Shown one piece after another: positions 16,224 to 25,963 of a stretch of 64,000 nt of DNA (within the stretch, counting starts at the first letter, position 1; each line of letters begins with the position of its first letter). Source of the DNA: CBFDBF01 sp050287965. GTDB lineage: Bacteria; Pseudomonadota; Gammaproteobacteria; Chromatiales; Chromatiaceae. The translations under genes and the position numbers were made by a program. The stretch is from contig JBNKCX010000041.1 in the NCBI GenBank assembly GCA_050287965.1, positions 124,001 through 188,000 of the forward strand, in the 5' to 3' direction. The notes beneath the pieces were generated by a model. It searched no databases and had not been told where the DNA came from. It was given only the letters and a program-made list of their open reading frames with translations.

Positions 16224-19200
16224 CTAACTCGCCGCCATCAGCGCCGCCTCTTCCACATCCACCGAGACCAGCCTTGAGACTCCCGCCTCGTGCATGGTGA
16301 CGCCCGTGAGGTGCCTGGCAATCTCCATGGTGATCTTGTTGTGGGTGATAAAGATAAACTGGACCCGATCCGACATGGATTTCACCAGATCGCAGAAACG
16401 GCCTACGTTGGCGTCGTCCAGCGGTGCGTCCACCTCATCCAACATACAGAAAGGCGCCGGATTGAGCTCGAAGATGGCGAACACCATGGCCACCGCCGTC
16501 AGTGCTTTCTCGCCACCGGAAAGAAGATGGATGCTGGTATTGCGTTTACCGGGCGGTCGTGCCATCACGGTTACGCCGGTATCCAGCAGATCCTCACCGG
16601 TCAGCTGCAGATAGGCGTGGCCCCCGCCGAACAGCCGGGGAAACTTCTCCTGCAGACCGTTGTTGACACGATCAAAGGTCTCCTTGAAGCGTGTCCTGGT
16701 TTCGCGGTCTATCTTGCGAATGGCGTTTTCCAGCGTCTGCAGTGACTCCGTAACATCCGCATGCTGCGCATCCAGATACTCTTTGCGCTCCGACTGTTCC
16801 TGAAACTCGTCGATAGCGGCCAGATTTATAGGACCGAGACGGCGGATACGCGCATCCATCCGTTCCAGTTCCTCTTCCCAGGCCTCCTTGCTGGCATCCT
16901 CGGGCAATTCCCGGAGTAACTCAACAGGGACAAAACCGGTTTCCTGGATCTGATCCTCCACGGTCTGGTGATGGATCCGAACCTCCTGCCGCTGCATCCG
17001 TTCCTGCTCCAGGAGGTTTCGTTGATGTTGTACCTTCTGCTCCGCCTCGTTGCGTTCCTGTTCATGTTTGCGCAGAGCCGCTTCAATCTCCTCCAGGGTA
17101 CGACGCGCACCCTTCAACTCCTCCTCTACTTCGATGCGGAGTTGAAGCTGCCTTTCCAGTTCACCGCCCCACTCGGAGAGGGGTTGCTCCGCCGTCTCCA
17201 GAGCTCTGCGCAACTCATCTCTGCGCTCGGTGAAATGAGAAAGTTGACCTTCCATACGCTGCAGGCTTTCCGTGAGGGATTGCCGGGATGAACGCATGGA
17301 TTCAATTTTCAGAGCGATTTCATGGACCAGATTACGCTGCTGTTGTGCCTTGTTTCGCGCCTCGTCCAGCAGGGAACGCAAACCGTCGCGCTGCGCGATC
17401 AACCGCTCACGGCGCTCACCGAGCGTCTCCATCTCGTGCAGTGCCTTATGCAAGCTGTCCCGGGCCTGATCCAGCCCTTCACGTTCCTGCTGTTGCTGGC
17501 GCTGCAGCTCCGCCACCTCACCACGTATGTTGTCGTCCCGGTTTCTTAAATGTTCCGCTCTGGCCTTTCTGCCACTGAGATTGGAACGTATCTCCGAAAG
17601 ATCACGGTTGGCCTCGTTAAACTGCCGTTGCAGTTGCTCCCTGGTATTTTCCACCTGTTGCAGGCGTTCTCTGCCCTGTTGAACAGCGGTTTCCAGTTCG
17701 GCTGCCTTGCTCTCCAGTTCCCGCTGCTGGGCGGCCAGATCCCGGATCTCCTGTTCCCGTTGCAGTACGCCCTGGTCCTGATCCGCCGATCGGCTCAGGC
17801 GCAGCCAGTTCGGACCCATCCAGATGCCATCCGGGGTGACCACCGACTCACGGCCCCTTAACCGTTTCCTGATCTCCAGGGCCTGCGACAATCCGTCTGC
17901 CGCATGGACTCCCTCCAGCAGACCGTCCAGGGGCCAGGGAGACCGTACCTTGCCGAGCAACAGATCGGCCGAGGTATCCCCCCGCCCCGAAGCGGCCGTG
18001 GTATCGAACAGCGTTACCGTGCCCTCCCCCAAACCGCTCATGGCCCCGGCCAGCCCTTCCAGGTTACCGGTGCAGACCGCCTGCAGATGAAAGCCGAGAA
18101 CCGTCTCCACCGCCTGTTGCCAACCGGATTCTACCTCGATGCGTTCCGCCAACCGCGCTGCCTGTCCCAGTTCGTGTTGTTCCAGCCAACCGGATACCGC
18201 GCTGTCATCCTTGCCGAGGGCCGCCTCCTGCAACGCCTCCAAGGAAGCATAACGCCCCTTGAGGGTCTGCAGCTGCACCCTGATGTCGTCCTGCTCGTTA
18301 CGCAGTCTGGAATTGTTGTCGCGGAGGGTTACGATCTGCTCCCCTACCTGGGAGAGCTGCTCCTGCAGGTGTGCCACCCGGCTGAGATTCTGCTGCTCCT
18401 TCTCCTGGAGTTGTGCTATCTCCTGCTGCAATTGCGGCTCCTGAAGCCGCTCCAGTTCCTCGGAAAGACGCTTTAATCTGTTTTCGTGATTTCTTTCCTG
18501 CTGTTCCAGATGGTTGATACGGGTTCGTTCCACCTGAGCGGTCTGGGCCGGTTGCGCCGCCTGACGGTTGAACTCCTCCCACTCAAGCTGCCAGGCATGC
18601 ATCGCCTGTTCCTCTTGCGCCAATTTTTCAGCGACTATCCGCTCTTCCTCCTGCGCCGCGGCGAGTTTCGGTTGTTCCTGCGCCAATACGGTTTCAAGCT
18701 CTTGCAGTCGCCCGCTGTCCTGTTGCTGGTGATCATGTGCTTCCTGCCAGGATTTTTCCGTCTGTTCCAGATCCAGTTGCTGCTGCTGACGCAGCTCTTT
18801 GGTATGTTTTATCGACTGTTCGAGGCGGGCTATCTCCGAACCTACGGCGTAGAAACGTCCTTGAACCTTGTTGAACTGCTCGTTCGCGTCAGCATGGTTT
18901 TCCCTGCAGTGCTCGATTTCCGCCTCGAGACTGCGCTGGCCGGCGACCGCCGCCTCCATGGCGGTTTCCCGTTCCGCCAGCGCCCGATCATGGCGGGTCA
19001 GTTCCTGTTCCAGGGAACGCCAGCGAAGGGCCAACAGCTCCGCCTTGAGCTGTCGTTCCTTCTCTTTCATCTTTTTGTAACGTTCCGCGGTAGCCGCCTG
19101 ACGCTTCAGGTGTAGAAGCTGTTTCTCCACCTCTTCCAGCAGATCGTTGAGTCGATCCAGGTTGTCGCGGGTATGCCGGATGCGGTTTTCCGTTTCCCGG

Positions 19201-19730
19201 CGGCGCTCCTTGTATTTCGAAATCCCGGCAGCCTCTTCCAGAAACGCGCGCAACTCCTCGGGTCTGGCTTCGATAAGGCGGGAGATCATTCCCTGCTCGA
19301 TAATGGAGTAACTGCGGGGGCCAAGCCCTGTACCCAGAAACAGATCGGTGATATCGCGGCGTCGGCAACGCACGCCGTTGAGGAAATAACCCGATTGACC
19401 ATCACGGAAGACCTGTCGTTTTACCGAGATCTGTCCATACTGGGCGTACTGTCCTCCGGCACTGCCGTCGCTGTTATCGAACAGCAGTTCGATACTCGCG
19501 GTACCTACGGGTTTGCGTGAAGACGAGCCGTTGAATATAACGTCGGCCATGGATTCCCCACGCAACATCTTGGCGGAGCTTTCACCCATAACCCAGCGGA
19601 CGGCATCGATGATGTTGGATTTGCCGCACCCGTTGGGACCGACGATACCAACCAGGTTGCTCGGCATGTGCACGGTCGTCGGATCCACAAAAGATTTGAA
19701 TCCGGCGAGTTTGATCTTCTCAAGACGCAT
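16224..19730 (-). CDS. smc: chromosome segregation ATPase SMC
   Basis: Structural maintenance of chromosomes protein of 1168 residues. Walker A is GPNGCGKSNIIDAVRWV near residue 32. Two long coiled coils rich in Gln/Glu/Arg (about 170-510 and 660-1000) flank a hinge (about 515-640). The C-terminal head carries the signature LLSGGEKALTAVAM and Walker B FCMLDEVDAPLDDANV. It works with ScpA and ScpB, both encoded in this window, so the cell uses SMC-ScpAB rather than MukBEF. First gene of the smc-zipA-ligA set. Confidence 0.97.
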   Translation of the reverse strand: MRLEKIKLAGFKSFVDPTTVHMPSNLVGIVGPNGCGKSNIIDAVRWVMGESSAKMLRGESMADVIFNGSSSRKPVGTASIELLFDNSDGSAGGQYAQYGQISVKRQVFRDGQSGYFLNGVRCRRRDITDLFLGTGLGPRSYSIIEQGMISRLIEARPEELRAFLEEAAGISKYKERRRETENRIRHTRDNLDRLNDLLEEVEKQLLHLKRQAATAERYKKMKEKERQLKAELLALRWRSLEQELTRHDRALAERETAMEAAVAGQRSLEAEIEHCRENHADANEQFNKVQGRFYAVGSEIARLEQSIKHTKELRQQQQLDLEQTEKSWQEAHDHQQQDSGRLQELETVLAQEQPKLAAAQEEERIVAEKLAQEEQAMHAWQLEWEEFNRQAAQPAQTAQVERTRINHLEQQERNHENRLKRLSEELERLQEPQLQQEIAQLQEKEQQNLSRVAHLQEQLSQVGEQIVTLRDNNSRLRNEQDDIRVQLQTLKGRYASLEALQEAALGKDDSAVSGWLEQHELGQAARLAERIEVESGWQQAVETVLGFHLQAVCTGNLEGLAGAMSGLGEGTVTLFDTTAASGRGDTSADLLLGKVRSPWPLDGLLEGVHAADGLSQALEIRKRLRGRESVVTPDGIWMGPNWLRLSRSADQDQGVLQREQEIRDLAAQQRELESKAAELETAVQQGRERLQQVENTREQLQRQFNEANRDLSEIRSNLSGRKARAEHLRNRDDNIRGEVAELQRQQQQEREGLDQARDSLHKALHEMETLGERRERLIAQRDGLRSLLDEARNKAQQQRNLVHEIALKIESMRSSRQSLTESLQRMEGQLSHFTERRDELRRALETAEQPLSEWGGELERQLQLRIEVEEELKGARRTLEEIEAALRKHEQERNEAEQKVQHQRNLLEQERMQRQEVRIHHQTVEDQIQETGFVPVELLRELPEDASKEAWEEELERMDARIRRLGPINLAAIDEFQEQSERKEYLDAQHADVTESLQTLENAIRKIDRETRTRFKETFDRVNNGLQEKFPRLFGGGHAYLQLTGEDLLDTGVTVMARPPGKRNTSIHLLSGGEKALTAVAMVFAIFELNPAPFCMLDEVDAPLDDANVGRFCDLVKSMSDRVQFIFITHNKITMEIARHLTGVTMHEAGVSRLVSVDVEEAALMAAS

Positions 19731-19875
19731 GGGCGGCTAAGATACCGTCTGACCGTCTACGATACAAGGGAATCTTAAATCTATAATTAACATCAAATAA
19801 AATTTATAACTTCTTGTTTATTAGTGTTTTTTGTATGACTTTATGGGGAATACGACCATTCTCCGGTCACTGCCC

Positions 19876-19904
19876 TTTTTGGCAAACCGAGACTCCCGTA
19901 TAAT
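19876..19904 (+). promoter_or_regulatory. probable promoter of queF
   Basis: A perfect -10 hexamer TATAAT (19899-19904) lies 38 bases before the queF ATG. The -35 is weak: TTTTTG at 19876 with a 17-base gap, or TTGGCA at 19879 with only 14. The spacer upstream (19745-19860) is markedly AT-rich. No preQ1 riboswitch was recognised. Confidence 0.4.
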
Positions 19905-19942
19905 CGGCGCCCATTACTTAATTTTCGACTTGGCAGTTCCCT

Positions 19943-20332
19943 ATGACAACCCGTCCGCAAAAGACCCTGGAAACCTTCGCAAACCCGCACCCGGACCGTG
20001 ACTATACCATTCGTATCGAGGTTCCGGAGTTTACCTGCCTCTGCCCCAAGACGGGACAACCGGATTTTGCCGAATTAACCATAGAGTACGTCGCCGACAG
20101 GCTCTGTGTCGAACTTAAGTCGCTTAAGCTCTACGTCTGGTCCTTCCGTGATGAGGGGGCGTTTCACGAAGCGGTTACCAACCAGATACTCAGCGACCTG
20201 GTGGCGGCGATTCAGCCGCGGTATATGCGACTCACGGCGGAATTCAATGTGCGCGGTGGAATTTTCACTACCGTGGTAGCGGATCATCGTGCCGAAAACT
20301 GGAACCCTCCGGCTTCGGTCAATCTCCCATAG
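19943..20332 (+). CDS. queF: NADPH-dependent 7-cyano-7-deazaguanine reductase QueF (type I)
   Basis: Makes preQ1 from preQ0 in queuosine biosynthesis. At 129 residues it is the short, unimodular QueF form. The catalytic Cys34 sits in TCLCPKTGQPDFA, and the QueF NADPH-binding motif is ELKSLKLYVWSFRD near 58-70, followed by FHEAVTNQIL. Most enteric species carry the longer bimodular form, so this copy is of the Bacillus-like type, also found in many environmental proteobacteria. Monocistronic, divergent from smc. Confidence 0.95.
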   Translation: MTTRPQKTLETFANPHPDRDYTIRIEVPEFTCLCPKTGQPDFAELTIEYVADRLCVELKSLKLYVWSFRDEGAFHEAVTNQILSDLVAAIQPRYMRLTAEFNVRGGIFTTVVADHRAENWNPPASVNLP

Positions 20333-20481
20333 GCCCCTGTCAGTATAGGTAACACGTTTATTCAGCACGCAGATTCAGTCGCCGAAACAGGCATTTGGAG
20401 AACGGTGTAAACTCGTATACAGTTCCCTGGTTACCTGTCATCAGCACTGAAACCCAGGAAATAACAAGAAAGAAACCGGAT

Positions 20482-21759
20482 ATGTTCGAATTGAATAAGA
20501 CACGAATAGGCATTGTGGGACTCGGCTACGTCGGCCTACCCCTGGCCGTGGAGTTTGGGAAACGATTTCCAACCGTGGGACTGGATATCAATTCCAAACG
20601 GATTAAAGAACTGAAGCAGGGATATGACTCCACCCTCGAGACCGATGCGGAAGAACTGGCTCAGGCGCAACAGTTGAGTTTCACCGACCAACCGGAAGAG
20701 CTGCGAGAGTGCAACGTCTACATCGTCACCGTTCCAACCCCCATTACCAACCATAAGCAACCGGACCTCTCCCCCCTGGTTTCCGCAAGCAAGTCGGTGG
20801 GTAAACTGCTGAAACAGGGTGACATAGTGATCTACGAATCTACGGTCTATCCCGGCGCTACCGAAGAGGTGTGTATCCCGATTCTGGAGTCGGAATCCGG
20901 CCTGGTGTTTAACCGCGATTTTTTTGCCGGCTACAGTCCGGAACGCATCAATCCCGGTGACAAACAACATCGCCTGGTCAACATTACCAAGGTTACTTCC
21001 GGTTCCACTCCCGAGGTGGCGGATTTCGTCGATACCCTCTATGGCAGTATCGTCTCCGCCGGTACCCATAAAGCCAGCAGTATCAAGGTAGCGGAAGCAG
21101 CCAAGGTAATCGAGAACACGCAGCGCGACGTCAATATCGCCCTGATCAATGAGCTGGCACTGATTTTCAACCGGCTCGGCATAGACACCGAAGAGGTACT
21201 CGCAGCCGCGGGAAGCAAATGGAACTTTCTCCCCTTCCGCCCCGGACTCGTGGGTGGACATTGTATCGGCGTCGATCCCTACTATCTGACCCATAAGGCA
21301 CAGGCCATAGGTTATCAGCCGGAAATCATCCTCGCCGGCCGCCGAATCAATGACAACATGGGTAAGTATGTAGTCAGTTCAGTGATTAAGAAGATGATTC
21401 AGCATAACATCGCGGTCGCCACTAGCCGGATTCTGATCCTCGGTCTTACTTTCAAGGAAAATTGTCCCGATATCCGCAACACCCGCGTCGTGGATATGGT
21501 CTCCGAGTTGCAAAGTTACGGGGCGGATGTGGATGTCTATGATCCCTGGGTGGATAAAGAGGAGGCCCGGGCGGAACTTGGGATCGAACCGATCGATGCA
21601 CCGGAAGACAACAGCTACGATGCAATAATCATCGCCGTCGCTCACCGGCAGTTCGCTGAAATGGGTGCGGATCGACTTCGCGGACTCGGTAAATCCTCGT
21701 CTATCCTCTACGATATCAAACACCTGTTATCTGCCGACGAGGTGGATGGGAGGTTATAG
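20482..21759 (+). CDS. UDP-sugar (UDP-N-acetylhexosamine/UDP-glucose) 6-dehydrogenase, TviB/WbpO-like
   Basis: NAD-dependent nucleotide-sugar dehydrogenase of 425 residues. The Rossmann motif GIVGLGYVGLPLA is at the N-terminus, VVDMVSELQSYGADVDVYDPW opens the C-terminal domain, and the catalytic Cys lies in LVGGHCIGVDPYYL. The two-step oxidation makes a uronic acid used in capsule, O-antigen or exopolysaccharide. The sequence style (RINPGDKQHRLVNITKV) fits the WbpO/TviB UDP-N-acetyl-hexosamine group better than plain UDP-glucose enzymes; substrate not certain. The ATG at 20482 gives the canonical start; a TTG 29 codons earlier is less likely. Followed by an epimerase on the same strand. Confidence 0.88.
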   Translation: MFELNKTRIGIVGLGYVGLPLAVEFGKRFPTVGLDINSKRIKELKQGYDSTLETDAEELAQAQQLSFTDQPEELRECNVYIVTVPTPITNHKQPDLSPLVSASKSVGKLLKQGDIVIYESTVYPGATEEVCIPILESESGLVFNRDFFAGYSPERINPGDKQHRLVNITKVTSGSTPEVADFVDTLYGSIVSAGTHKASSIKVAEAAKVIENTQRDVNIALINELALIFNRLGIDTEEVLAAAGSKWNFLPFRPGLVGGHCIGVDPYYLTHKAQAIGYQPEIILAGRRINDNMGKYVVSSVIKKMIQHNIAVATSRILILGLTFKENCPDIRNTRVVDMVSELQSYGADVDVYDPWVDKEEARAELGIEPIDAPEDNSYDAIIIAVAHRQFAEMGADRLRGLGKSSSILYDIKHLLSADEVDGRL

Positions 21760-21847
21760 TTGGAAGTTCGAAGTTGACGGAGTTGATTGATGCCTCTTAC
21801 CACAAACTTCTAACTTCACACTTCTAACTACAAACTTCTAACTATTT
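21758..21847. repeat. heptad repeat array C: inverted 7-bp-period arms
   Basis: The left arm (21758-21787) has AGTTGGA, AGTTCGA, AGTTGAC, two extra bases, then AGTTGAT, and begins within the stop codon of the sugar dehydrogenase. The right arm (21806-21847) has ACTTCTA, ACTTCAC, ACTTCTA, ACTACAA, ACTTCTA, ACTATTT. The arms are roughly inverted and could form a long imperfect hairpin between the two cotranscribed genes. Confidence 0.8.
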
Positions 21848-21856
21848 GGAGTAAAC

Positions 21857-22864
21857 ATGAAAGTCTTGGTCACCGGCAGCGCCGGCTTTATCGGATCGGC
21901 CCTTTCCCTGCGGTTACTGGAGCGGGGGGACGAGGTGATCGGTATCGATTCCCTGAACGAGTATTACGATGTCGAGCTGAAAAAAGCCCGGCTTGCCCGC
22001 ACCACACCTCATCCCGGATTCACTGATCTGCGGATTCACCTTGAAGACCGGAAAGCTGTCGCCGATGCGTTTTCCACATATAAACCCGATCGTGTGGTCA
22101 ATCTCGCGGCCCAGGCCGGTGTTCGCTATTCCCTGGAGAATCCCCAGTCCTATATCGACACCAATCTTGTCGGTTTTGGAAATATCCTTGAGGGTTGCCG
22201 TCATAACGGGGTGGAACATCTGGTATATGCTTCCAGCAGTTCTGTCTATGGCGCCAATACCAACATGCCGTTCTCCGTTCATCACAACGTTGATCACCCG
22301 TTGAGCCTTTATGCCGCCAGCAAGAAGGCCAACGAGCTTATGGCCCATACCTATAGCCATCTCTACAACCTGCCGACCACCGGTCTACGCTTTTTCACCG
22401 TCTACGGTCCCTGGGGCCGTCCCGACATGGCGCTGTTTCTCTTCACCAGGGCAATCCTTGCCGGGGAACCAATAAATGTCTTCAACTACGGAAACCATCG
22501 CCGCGACTTTACCTATATCGATGATATTGTCGAAGGGGTGATCCGCACCCTGGACCGGGTGGCGGAACCGAACAGCGACTGGTCCGGCGAGGCACCGGAT
22601 TCCGCGTCCAGCTCAGCCCCCTACCGGCTCTACAACATCGGCAATAATCAACCGGTGGAGCTCAGGCACTATATCGAAGTACTTGAAGATTGCCTGGGTA
22701 AAAAAGCCGAGCAGAACCTGCTGCCGCTGCAGCCGGGAGACGTGCCGGACACCTACGCGGACGTGGACGACCTGGTGCGGGACGTGGGCTACAAACCCGC
22801 TACCTCGGTGGAAGATGGAGTACGCCGATTCGTTGAGTGGTACCGGGATTACTACGAGGTCTAG
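21857..22864 (+). CDS. NAD-dependent epimerase, UDP-glucuronate 4-epimerase-like
   Basis: Extended short-chain dehydrogenase of 335 residues. The nucleotide motif is GSAGFIGSAL and the active site SSSVYG with YAASK (Tyr-x3-Lys); RFFTVYGPWGRPDMALF and RRDFTYIDDIV are typical of UDP-glucuronate 4-epimerases (CapI/LpsL type), which make UDP-galacturonate. The ribosome site GGAG lies six bases before the ATG. With the upstream dehydrogenase it can supply acidic sugars for a surface polysaccharide. No glycosyltransferase genes follow in the window. Confidence 0.9.
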   Translation: MKVLVTGSAGFIGSALSLRLLERGDEVIGIDSLNEYYDVELKKARLARTTPHPGFTDLRIHLEDRKAVADAFSTYKPDRVVNLAAQAGVRYSLENPQSYIDTNLVGFGNILEGCRHNGVEHLVYASSSSVYGANTNMPFSVHHNVDHPLSLYAASKKANELMAHTYSHLYNLPTTGLRFFTVYGPWGRPDMALFLFTRAILAGEPINVFNYGNHRRDFTYIDDIVEGVIRTLDRVAEPNSDWSGEAPDSASSSAPYRLYNIGNNQPVELRHYIEVLEDCLGKKAEQNLLPLQPGDVPDTYADVDDLVRDVGYKPATSVEDGVRRFVEWYRDYYEV

Positions 22865-22878
22865 CGGAACCCGGTGGT

Positions 22879-23298
22879 CTACTGAGCGGGCGGGTACTCC
22901 GGGTACACGGGTAAATCACCCGCCGGACACGACCACTCCGCCCGCGAATCCCAGAAAATCCTCGACTGCGGCAAAAGCGGCGGATTTTCGTCCAGGGATC
23001 CGGCCGGAATTATCGCCAGCTCATATTCCGGCAGAACCCGCGGCAACTGACCGCCACAATTGTTACAGAAACAGGTGGTGAAACGCTCCGATTCCTGTAC
23101 CTTATAACGGCGTACCGACTCCTCCCCTTGAGTCCAGGCGAAACTGGACGGCTTTAGCACCACGTTCGTGCTGTGCCCGGTCCCCGTTGCCTTACGACAG
23201 CGGCCACAGTGGCAGTGGGAAAACCGCAGGATCTCGCCTGCGATCTCATAATGAACGGCACCGCAAAGACAACTTCCGGTAAGCCTTGTCTGGGTCAT
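22879..23298 (-). CDS. GFA family (glutathione-dependent formaldehyde-activating-like) zinc protein
   Basis: Small zinc protein of 139 residues with the GFA signature: CLCGAVHYE (about 11-19), FSHCHCGRCRKATG (about 32-45) and a third Cys pair in TTCFCNNCG near 95. Only a few family members act on S-hydroxymethyl-glutathione, so the specific reaction is unknown. Located between the epimerase gene (convergent, 14 bases away) and a secreted hypothetical protein. The tail reading QYPP-like residues before the stop is slightly longer than in short homologues. Confidence 0.88.
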   Translation of the reverse strand: MTQTRLTGSCLCGAVHYEIAGEILRFSHCHCGRCRKATGTGHSTNVVLKPSSFAWTQGEESVRRYKVQESERFTTCFCNNCGGQLPRVLPEYELAIIPAGSLDENPPLLPQSRIFWDSRAEWSCPAGDLPVYPEYPPAQ

Positions 23299-23337
23299 GA
23301 CGATCTTCCCTCCTGCGCTGGTGTAAATTCCATGCTG

Positions 23338-23829
23338 TTACCCGCGGCCTGCAATGCACTGCAGTTGACCGGTATAACTCTCCTTGACGGATTTCTTCAT
23401 TATCCCGCAGGCGGTTTTCGCTTCGTCCTCCGTAAGCCCCCATATAATCATGCGCGCATTGCGTTCGTAACGGTTGCCTTTATTCATACTGAAATATGTA
23501 GTGTATGTCGGCTGATCGGAAAACAGTTTCATGTAACGGTCATCCAGACTCCCGCTACATTTTGATAACTTAATCTTGCACGGCTTGCAGTTCTTAAACA
23601 GTCCCTGCAGAAATTCCTCCGACCTCATTTGGCAATCCTCATCGGACACCATTTCCGCCACCAATACATACTCTAAACTTCTCGATATTTCCGGCGCTTC
23701 GAATATGACACGGGATTCAAGATAGACCGGATCGCTTATCTCCATTGGATTTTCAATATAAGAACTCATATAGCCGTAACCGAAATAGCCAGCGACCGCT
23801 ATAACCACCAACAGCAGAAGTTTATTCAT
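23338..23829 (-). CDS. hypothetical exported/membrane-anchored protein, 163 aa
   Basis: No known family. An N-terminal hydrophobic segment (LLLLVVIAVAGYFGYGY, about 4-20) acts as signal or anchor. The mature part is soluble with six cysteines (DEDCQM, NCKPCKIKLSKC, TACGIM, LQCIAG) that could form disulfides in the periplasm. ATG supported by AGGAAA seven bases upstream. It follows the DUF2314 gene in the same direction and probably belongs with the DUF2569/ankyrin genes upstream as one envelope gene cluster. Confidence 0.65.
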   Translation of the reverse strand: MNKLLLLVVIAVAGYFGYGYMSSYIENPMEISDPVYLESRVIFEAPEISRSLEYVLVAEMVSDEDCQMRSEEFLQGLFKNCKPCKIKLSKCSGSLDDRYMKLFSDQPTYTTYFSMNKGNRYERNARMIIWGLTEDEAKTACGIMKKSVKESYTGQLQCIAGRG

Positions 23830-23893
23830 TTTACTTTTCCTTGTTTGCGCTAATAGTGTAATGTTCTCGGAATATTGACTTTATGCCACCCGT

Positions 23894-25330
23894 TTATTGC
23901 CCGGATTCAGTTTTCTCCATTTTTTCGATTATCGCACCGGTTTCGTTCCCCTCTTCTGTCCCGTCAGGGTGTCGTTCAAGGTAATCAAAAACATCTTCCT
24001 GTTTGATTTCCACCACCTGTCCGGCATGAAGTGTCGGGATATAGAAAGGTTCGTTGTTCAATACACCCCGTATATTGTTCTCCTTCCATTCGGTTATTTC
24101 CACCCACATCCATTCATTTCCGCCGTCAGGCACCTTGAACGGCGCTTTAACCAGGATGTATCCGCCGGGCTCCAGACCTTCATTAAACCGTTTTTGCAGT
24201 ATAGGTAACTTTTCCCTGGCGCGTTGACTCGCCGCCAGAAGCTCATCGGTATGTTCTACGTGTGTAACATCGTCCTGCGATCCAAACAGGGTATCGACCA
24301 GTTTCGTCTGTCTTGCATGTACGTCCCGGCCCGGATACCTGCCGAAGCCAATCTCTATAAGGCGGTTATTCGGATCCCCCTCTTCCCAAATACCTTTCTT
24401 CAGGGCCAGCTGTGCGGTACCCGTTGCGTTGGGATAGAGGTATTTGATCTGGTATTCGCGCACCTCCGAATTTTTGATTTTGTGGATATCCAGGTCATAT
24501 TCCCCGGTTGTTTCGATAACCGCCCCCTCCGCCATTGCCTGACAAAACAGATTAATCAGATGCCCCATGTCCCGATTATTCGACCAGGCGAAATCCTCCA
24601 CCACCACGTCGGGCAAACCAAATTTAGCCATCCCCAGCGTGATCGCACGAACATATTCACCGGACTTATAGGAATGGATCGTGATGAAGTCGGAAATATC
24701 AGGGATACTGACCGCCCACGATTCCACCCGTCTCTTTTTCCACTCCTCGGGCGTAAAAACCTCGCGGTTCTCCTCGTCCCACAAAAGCCCGCCGCTTCGT
24801 GTTGCCAGTTCGGCGACGATTCGATTTGCATTTTTCAAGGCCTGCCAGACATGCTCCTTGCCATGAGCAAAATCCATGATAATGACATAGCGACTTTCCT
24901 GAAGTTGCTCTGCCTGCTGAGTTGTGAGTCCGCGCCCAAAGTACTTAATGAACTCCAGATCCGGGGGCGTATACTCTTCCTGAACCTTTTCCGTCGTAGT
25001 GACACTGACGACCGGCGTTCCGGGAGTTTCCGGTATTTCAGCGACCAACGTGGGACCGGCGGGTTCTTCCGATAACAATTGGCTAAGGATTTTTTTCGGG
25101 TCGCCTGACGGTGTCGGCAGGTAGTATATGGCGTACTGGAAGTGAATATGGTCATTCATTAACGGACCCGCCGGAACCAATTCCTGTCTTTTCATTCCGC
25201 CTTCCTTGGCGCTCAATTTCCCGGGGCTCGCCATCACTATAGCGACGACAACCGACATCAAAATATACACTAAAGAGCGCTTCACCTCGGCACGGCACTT
25301 GTAGTTCGACAGGTCATTTTCCGACATCAT
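23894..25330 (-). CDS. exported protein with C-terminal DUF2314 domain
   Basis: 478 residues. A hydrophobic N-terminal segment (LVYILMSVVVAIVMA, about 20-36) suggests export or anchoring. The middle part (about 45-360) is not recognised. The last about 110 residues match DUF2314, with GGYILVKAPFKVPDGGNEWMW, GVLNNEP and GQVVEIKQEDVFDYL. DUF2314 proteins occur mainly in clusters with other uncharacterised proteins; no enzyme activity is established. Start chosen at ATG 25330, preceded by CGGAG ten bases away. Upstream neighbours are DUF2569 and ankyrin genes on the same strand. Confidence 0.75.
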   Translation of the reverse strand: MMSENDLSNYKCRAEVKRSLVYILMSVVVAIVMASPGKLSAKEGGMKRQELVPAGPLMNDHIHFQYAIYYLPTPSGDPKKILSQLLSEEPAGPTLVAEIPETPGTPVVSVTTTEKVQEEYTPPDLEFIKYFGRGLTTQQAEQLQESRYVIIMDFAHGKEHVWQALKNANRIVAELATRSGGLLWDEENREVFTPEEWKKRRVESWAVSIPDISDFITIHSYKSGEYVRAITLGMAKFGLPDVVVEDFAWSNNRDMGHLINLFCQAMAEGAVIETTGEYDLDIHKIKNSEVREYQIKYLYPNATGTAQLALKKGIWEEGDPNNRLIEIGFGRYPGRDVHARQTKLVDTLFGSQDDVTHVEHTDELLAASQRAREKLPILQKRFNEGLEPGGYILVKAPFKVPDGGNEWMWVEITEWKENNIRGVLNNEPFYIPTLHAGQVVEIKQEDVFDYLERHPDGTEEGNETGAIIEKMEKTESGQ

Positions 25331-25407
25331 TGTGATCAATCTCCGAATATGGACTGCGGCATCATGGTTTTCGATAAATACAGGAGTCAGGACGGATAAC
25401 TGCAGAC

Positions 25408-25956
25408 CTACCGCCTTACGAACGTCGCCTTAACCCGTTTCGAGACCAGCATATATGGAATCCAGATCAATGCTCCTATCACCGAGCGGGAAAGCTCAAT
25501 GCTCGATTCCGCGTCAAACATCTTCTCGCCAGGCATCACCAGCGTGAACGCCCAGGCATCGATTACCTGAAAGGCTATGGTAAAACAAAATACCGATATA
25601 TAGAGAGCGGGAAACCGGGCTTTCTTACCGAAGAACTGAAACGCAATATAGACCCAAACCAGAACCAGCGCACAGTTCACAAATATCTCGCAGATCAGCA
25701 GCGGCGCCCAGAGCGGATGGTATGCTTCGGAGCCGGGCGTAGTCACCGCCGCAAATGAACCGTCGGCGAACATCGCGTTGTAACCCGGCAGAACCTGGCT
25801 AACCATACGTATGGGGGATAAGACCACCCCTATTCCAACGAGTACGAGCCAACCTCCGAGCCCTTCCAGACGATTTGCTCCAGGATGGTTTTCAACTGAC
25901 AGATCGGATGATGGTGGTGAGTATGGATTCTCCGGGCTTATCTCATTATTCGTCAT
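25408..25956 (-). CDS. DUF2569 membrane protein
   Basis: 182 residues with four predicted membrane helices. The first, GGWLVLVGIGVVLSPIRM, is the characteristic opening of DUF2569; later segments are WAPLLICEIFVNCALVLVW and YISVFCFTIAFQVIDAWAF. A soluble Pro/Ser-rich lead of about 30 residues precedes helix 1. Function unknown in all members. The ATG at 25956 overlaps the last bases of the ankyrin gene, so the two form one unit; a start 48 codons earlier would run back through the ankyrin gene and is unlikely. Confidence 0.8.
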   Translation of the reverse strand: MTNNEISPENPYSPPSSDLSVENHPGANRLEGLGGWLVLVGIGVVLSPIRMVSQVLPGYNAMFADGSFAAVTTPGSEAYHPLWAPLLICEIFVNCALVLVWVYIAFQFFGKKARFPALYISVFCFTIAFQVIDAWAFTLVMPGEKMFDAESSIELSRSVIGALIWIPYMLVSKRVKATFVRR

Positions 25957-25963
25957 TTTTCGT

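Noticed and set aside
19876..19942. preQ1 riboswitch before queF
   Set aside because: The leader after the -10 is under 40 bases and no preQ1 aptamer pattern was found.
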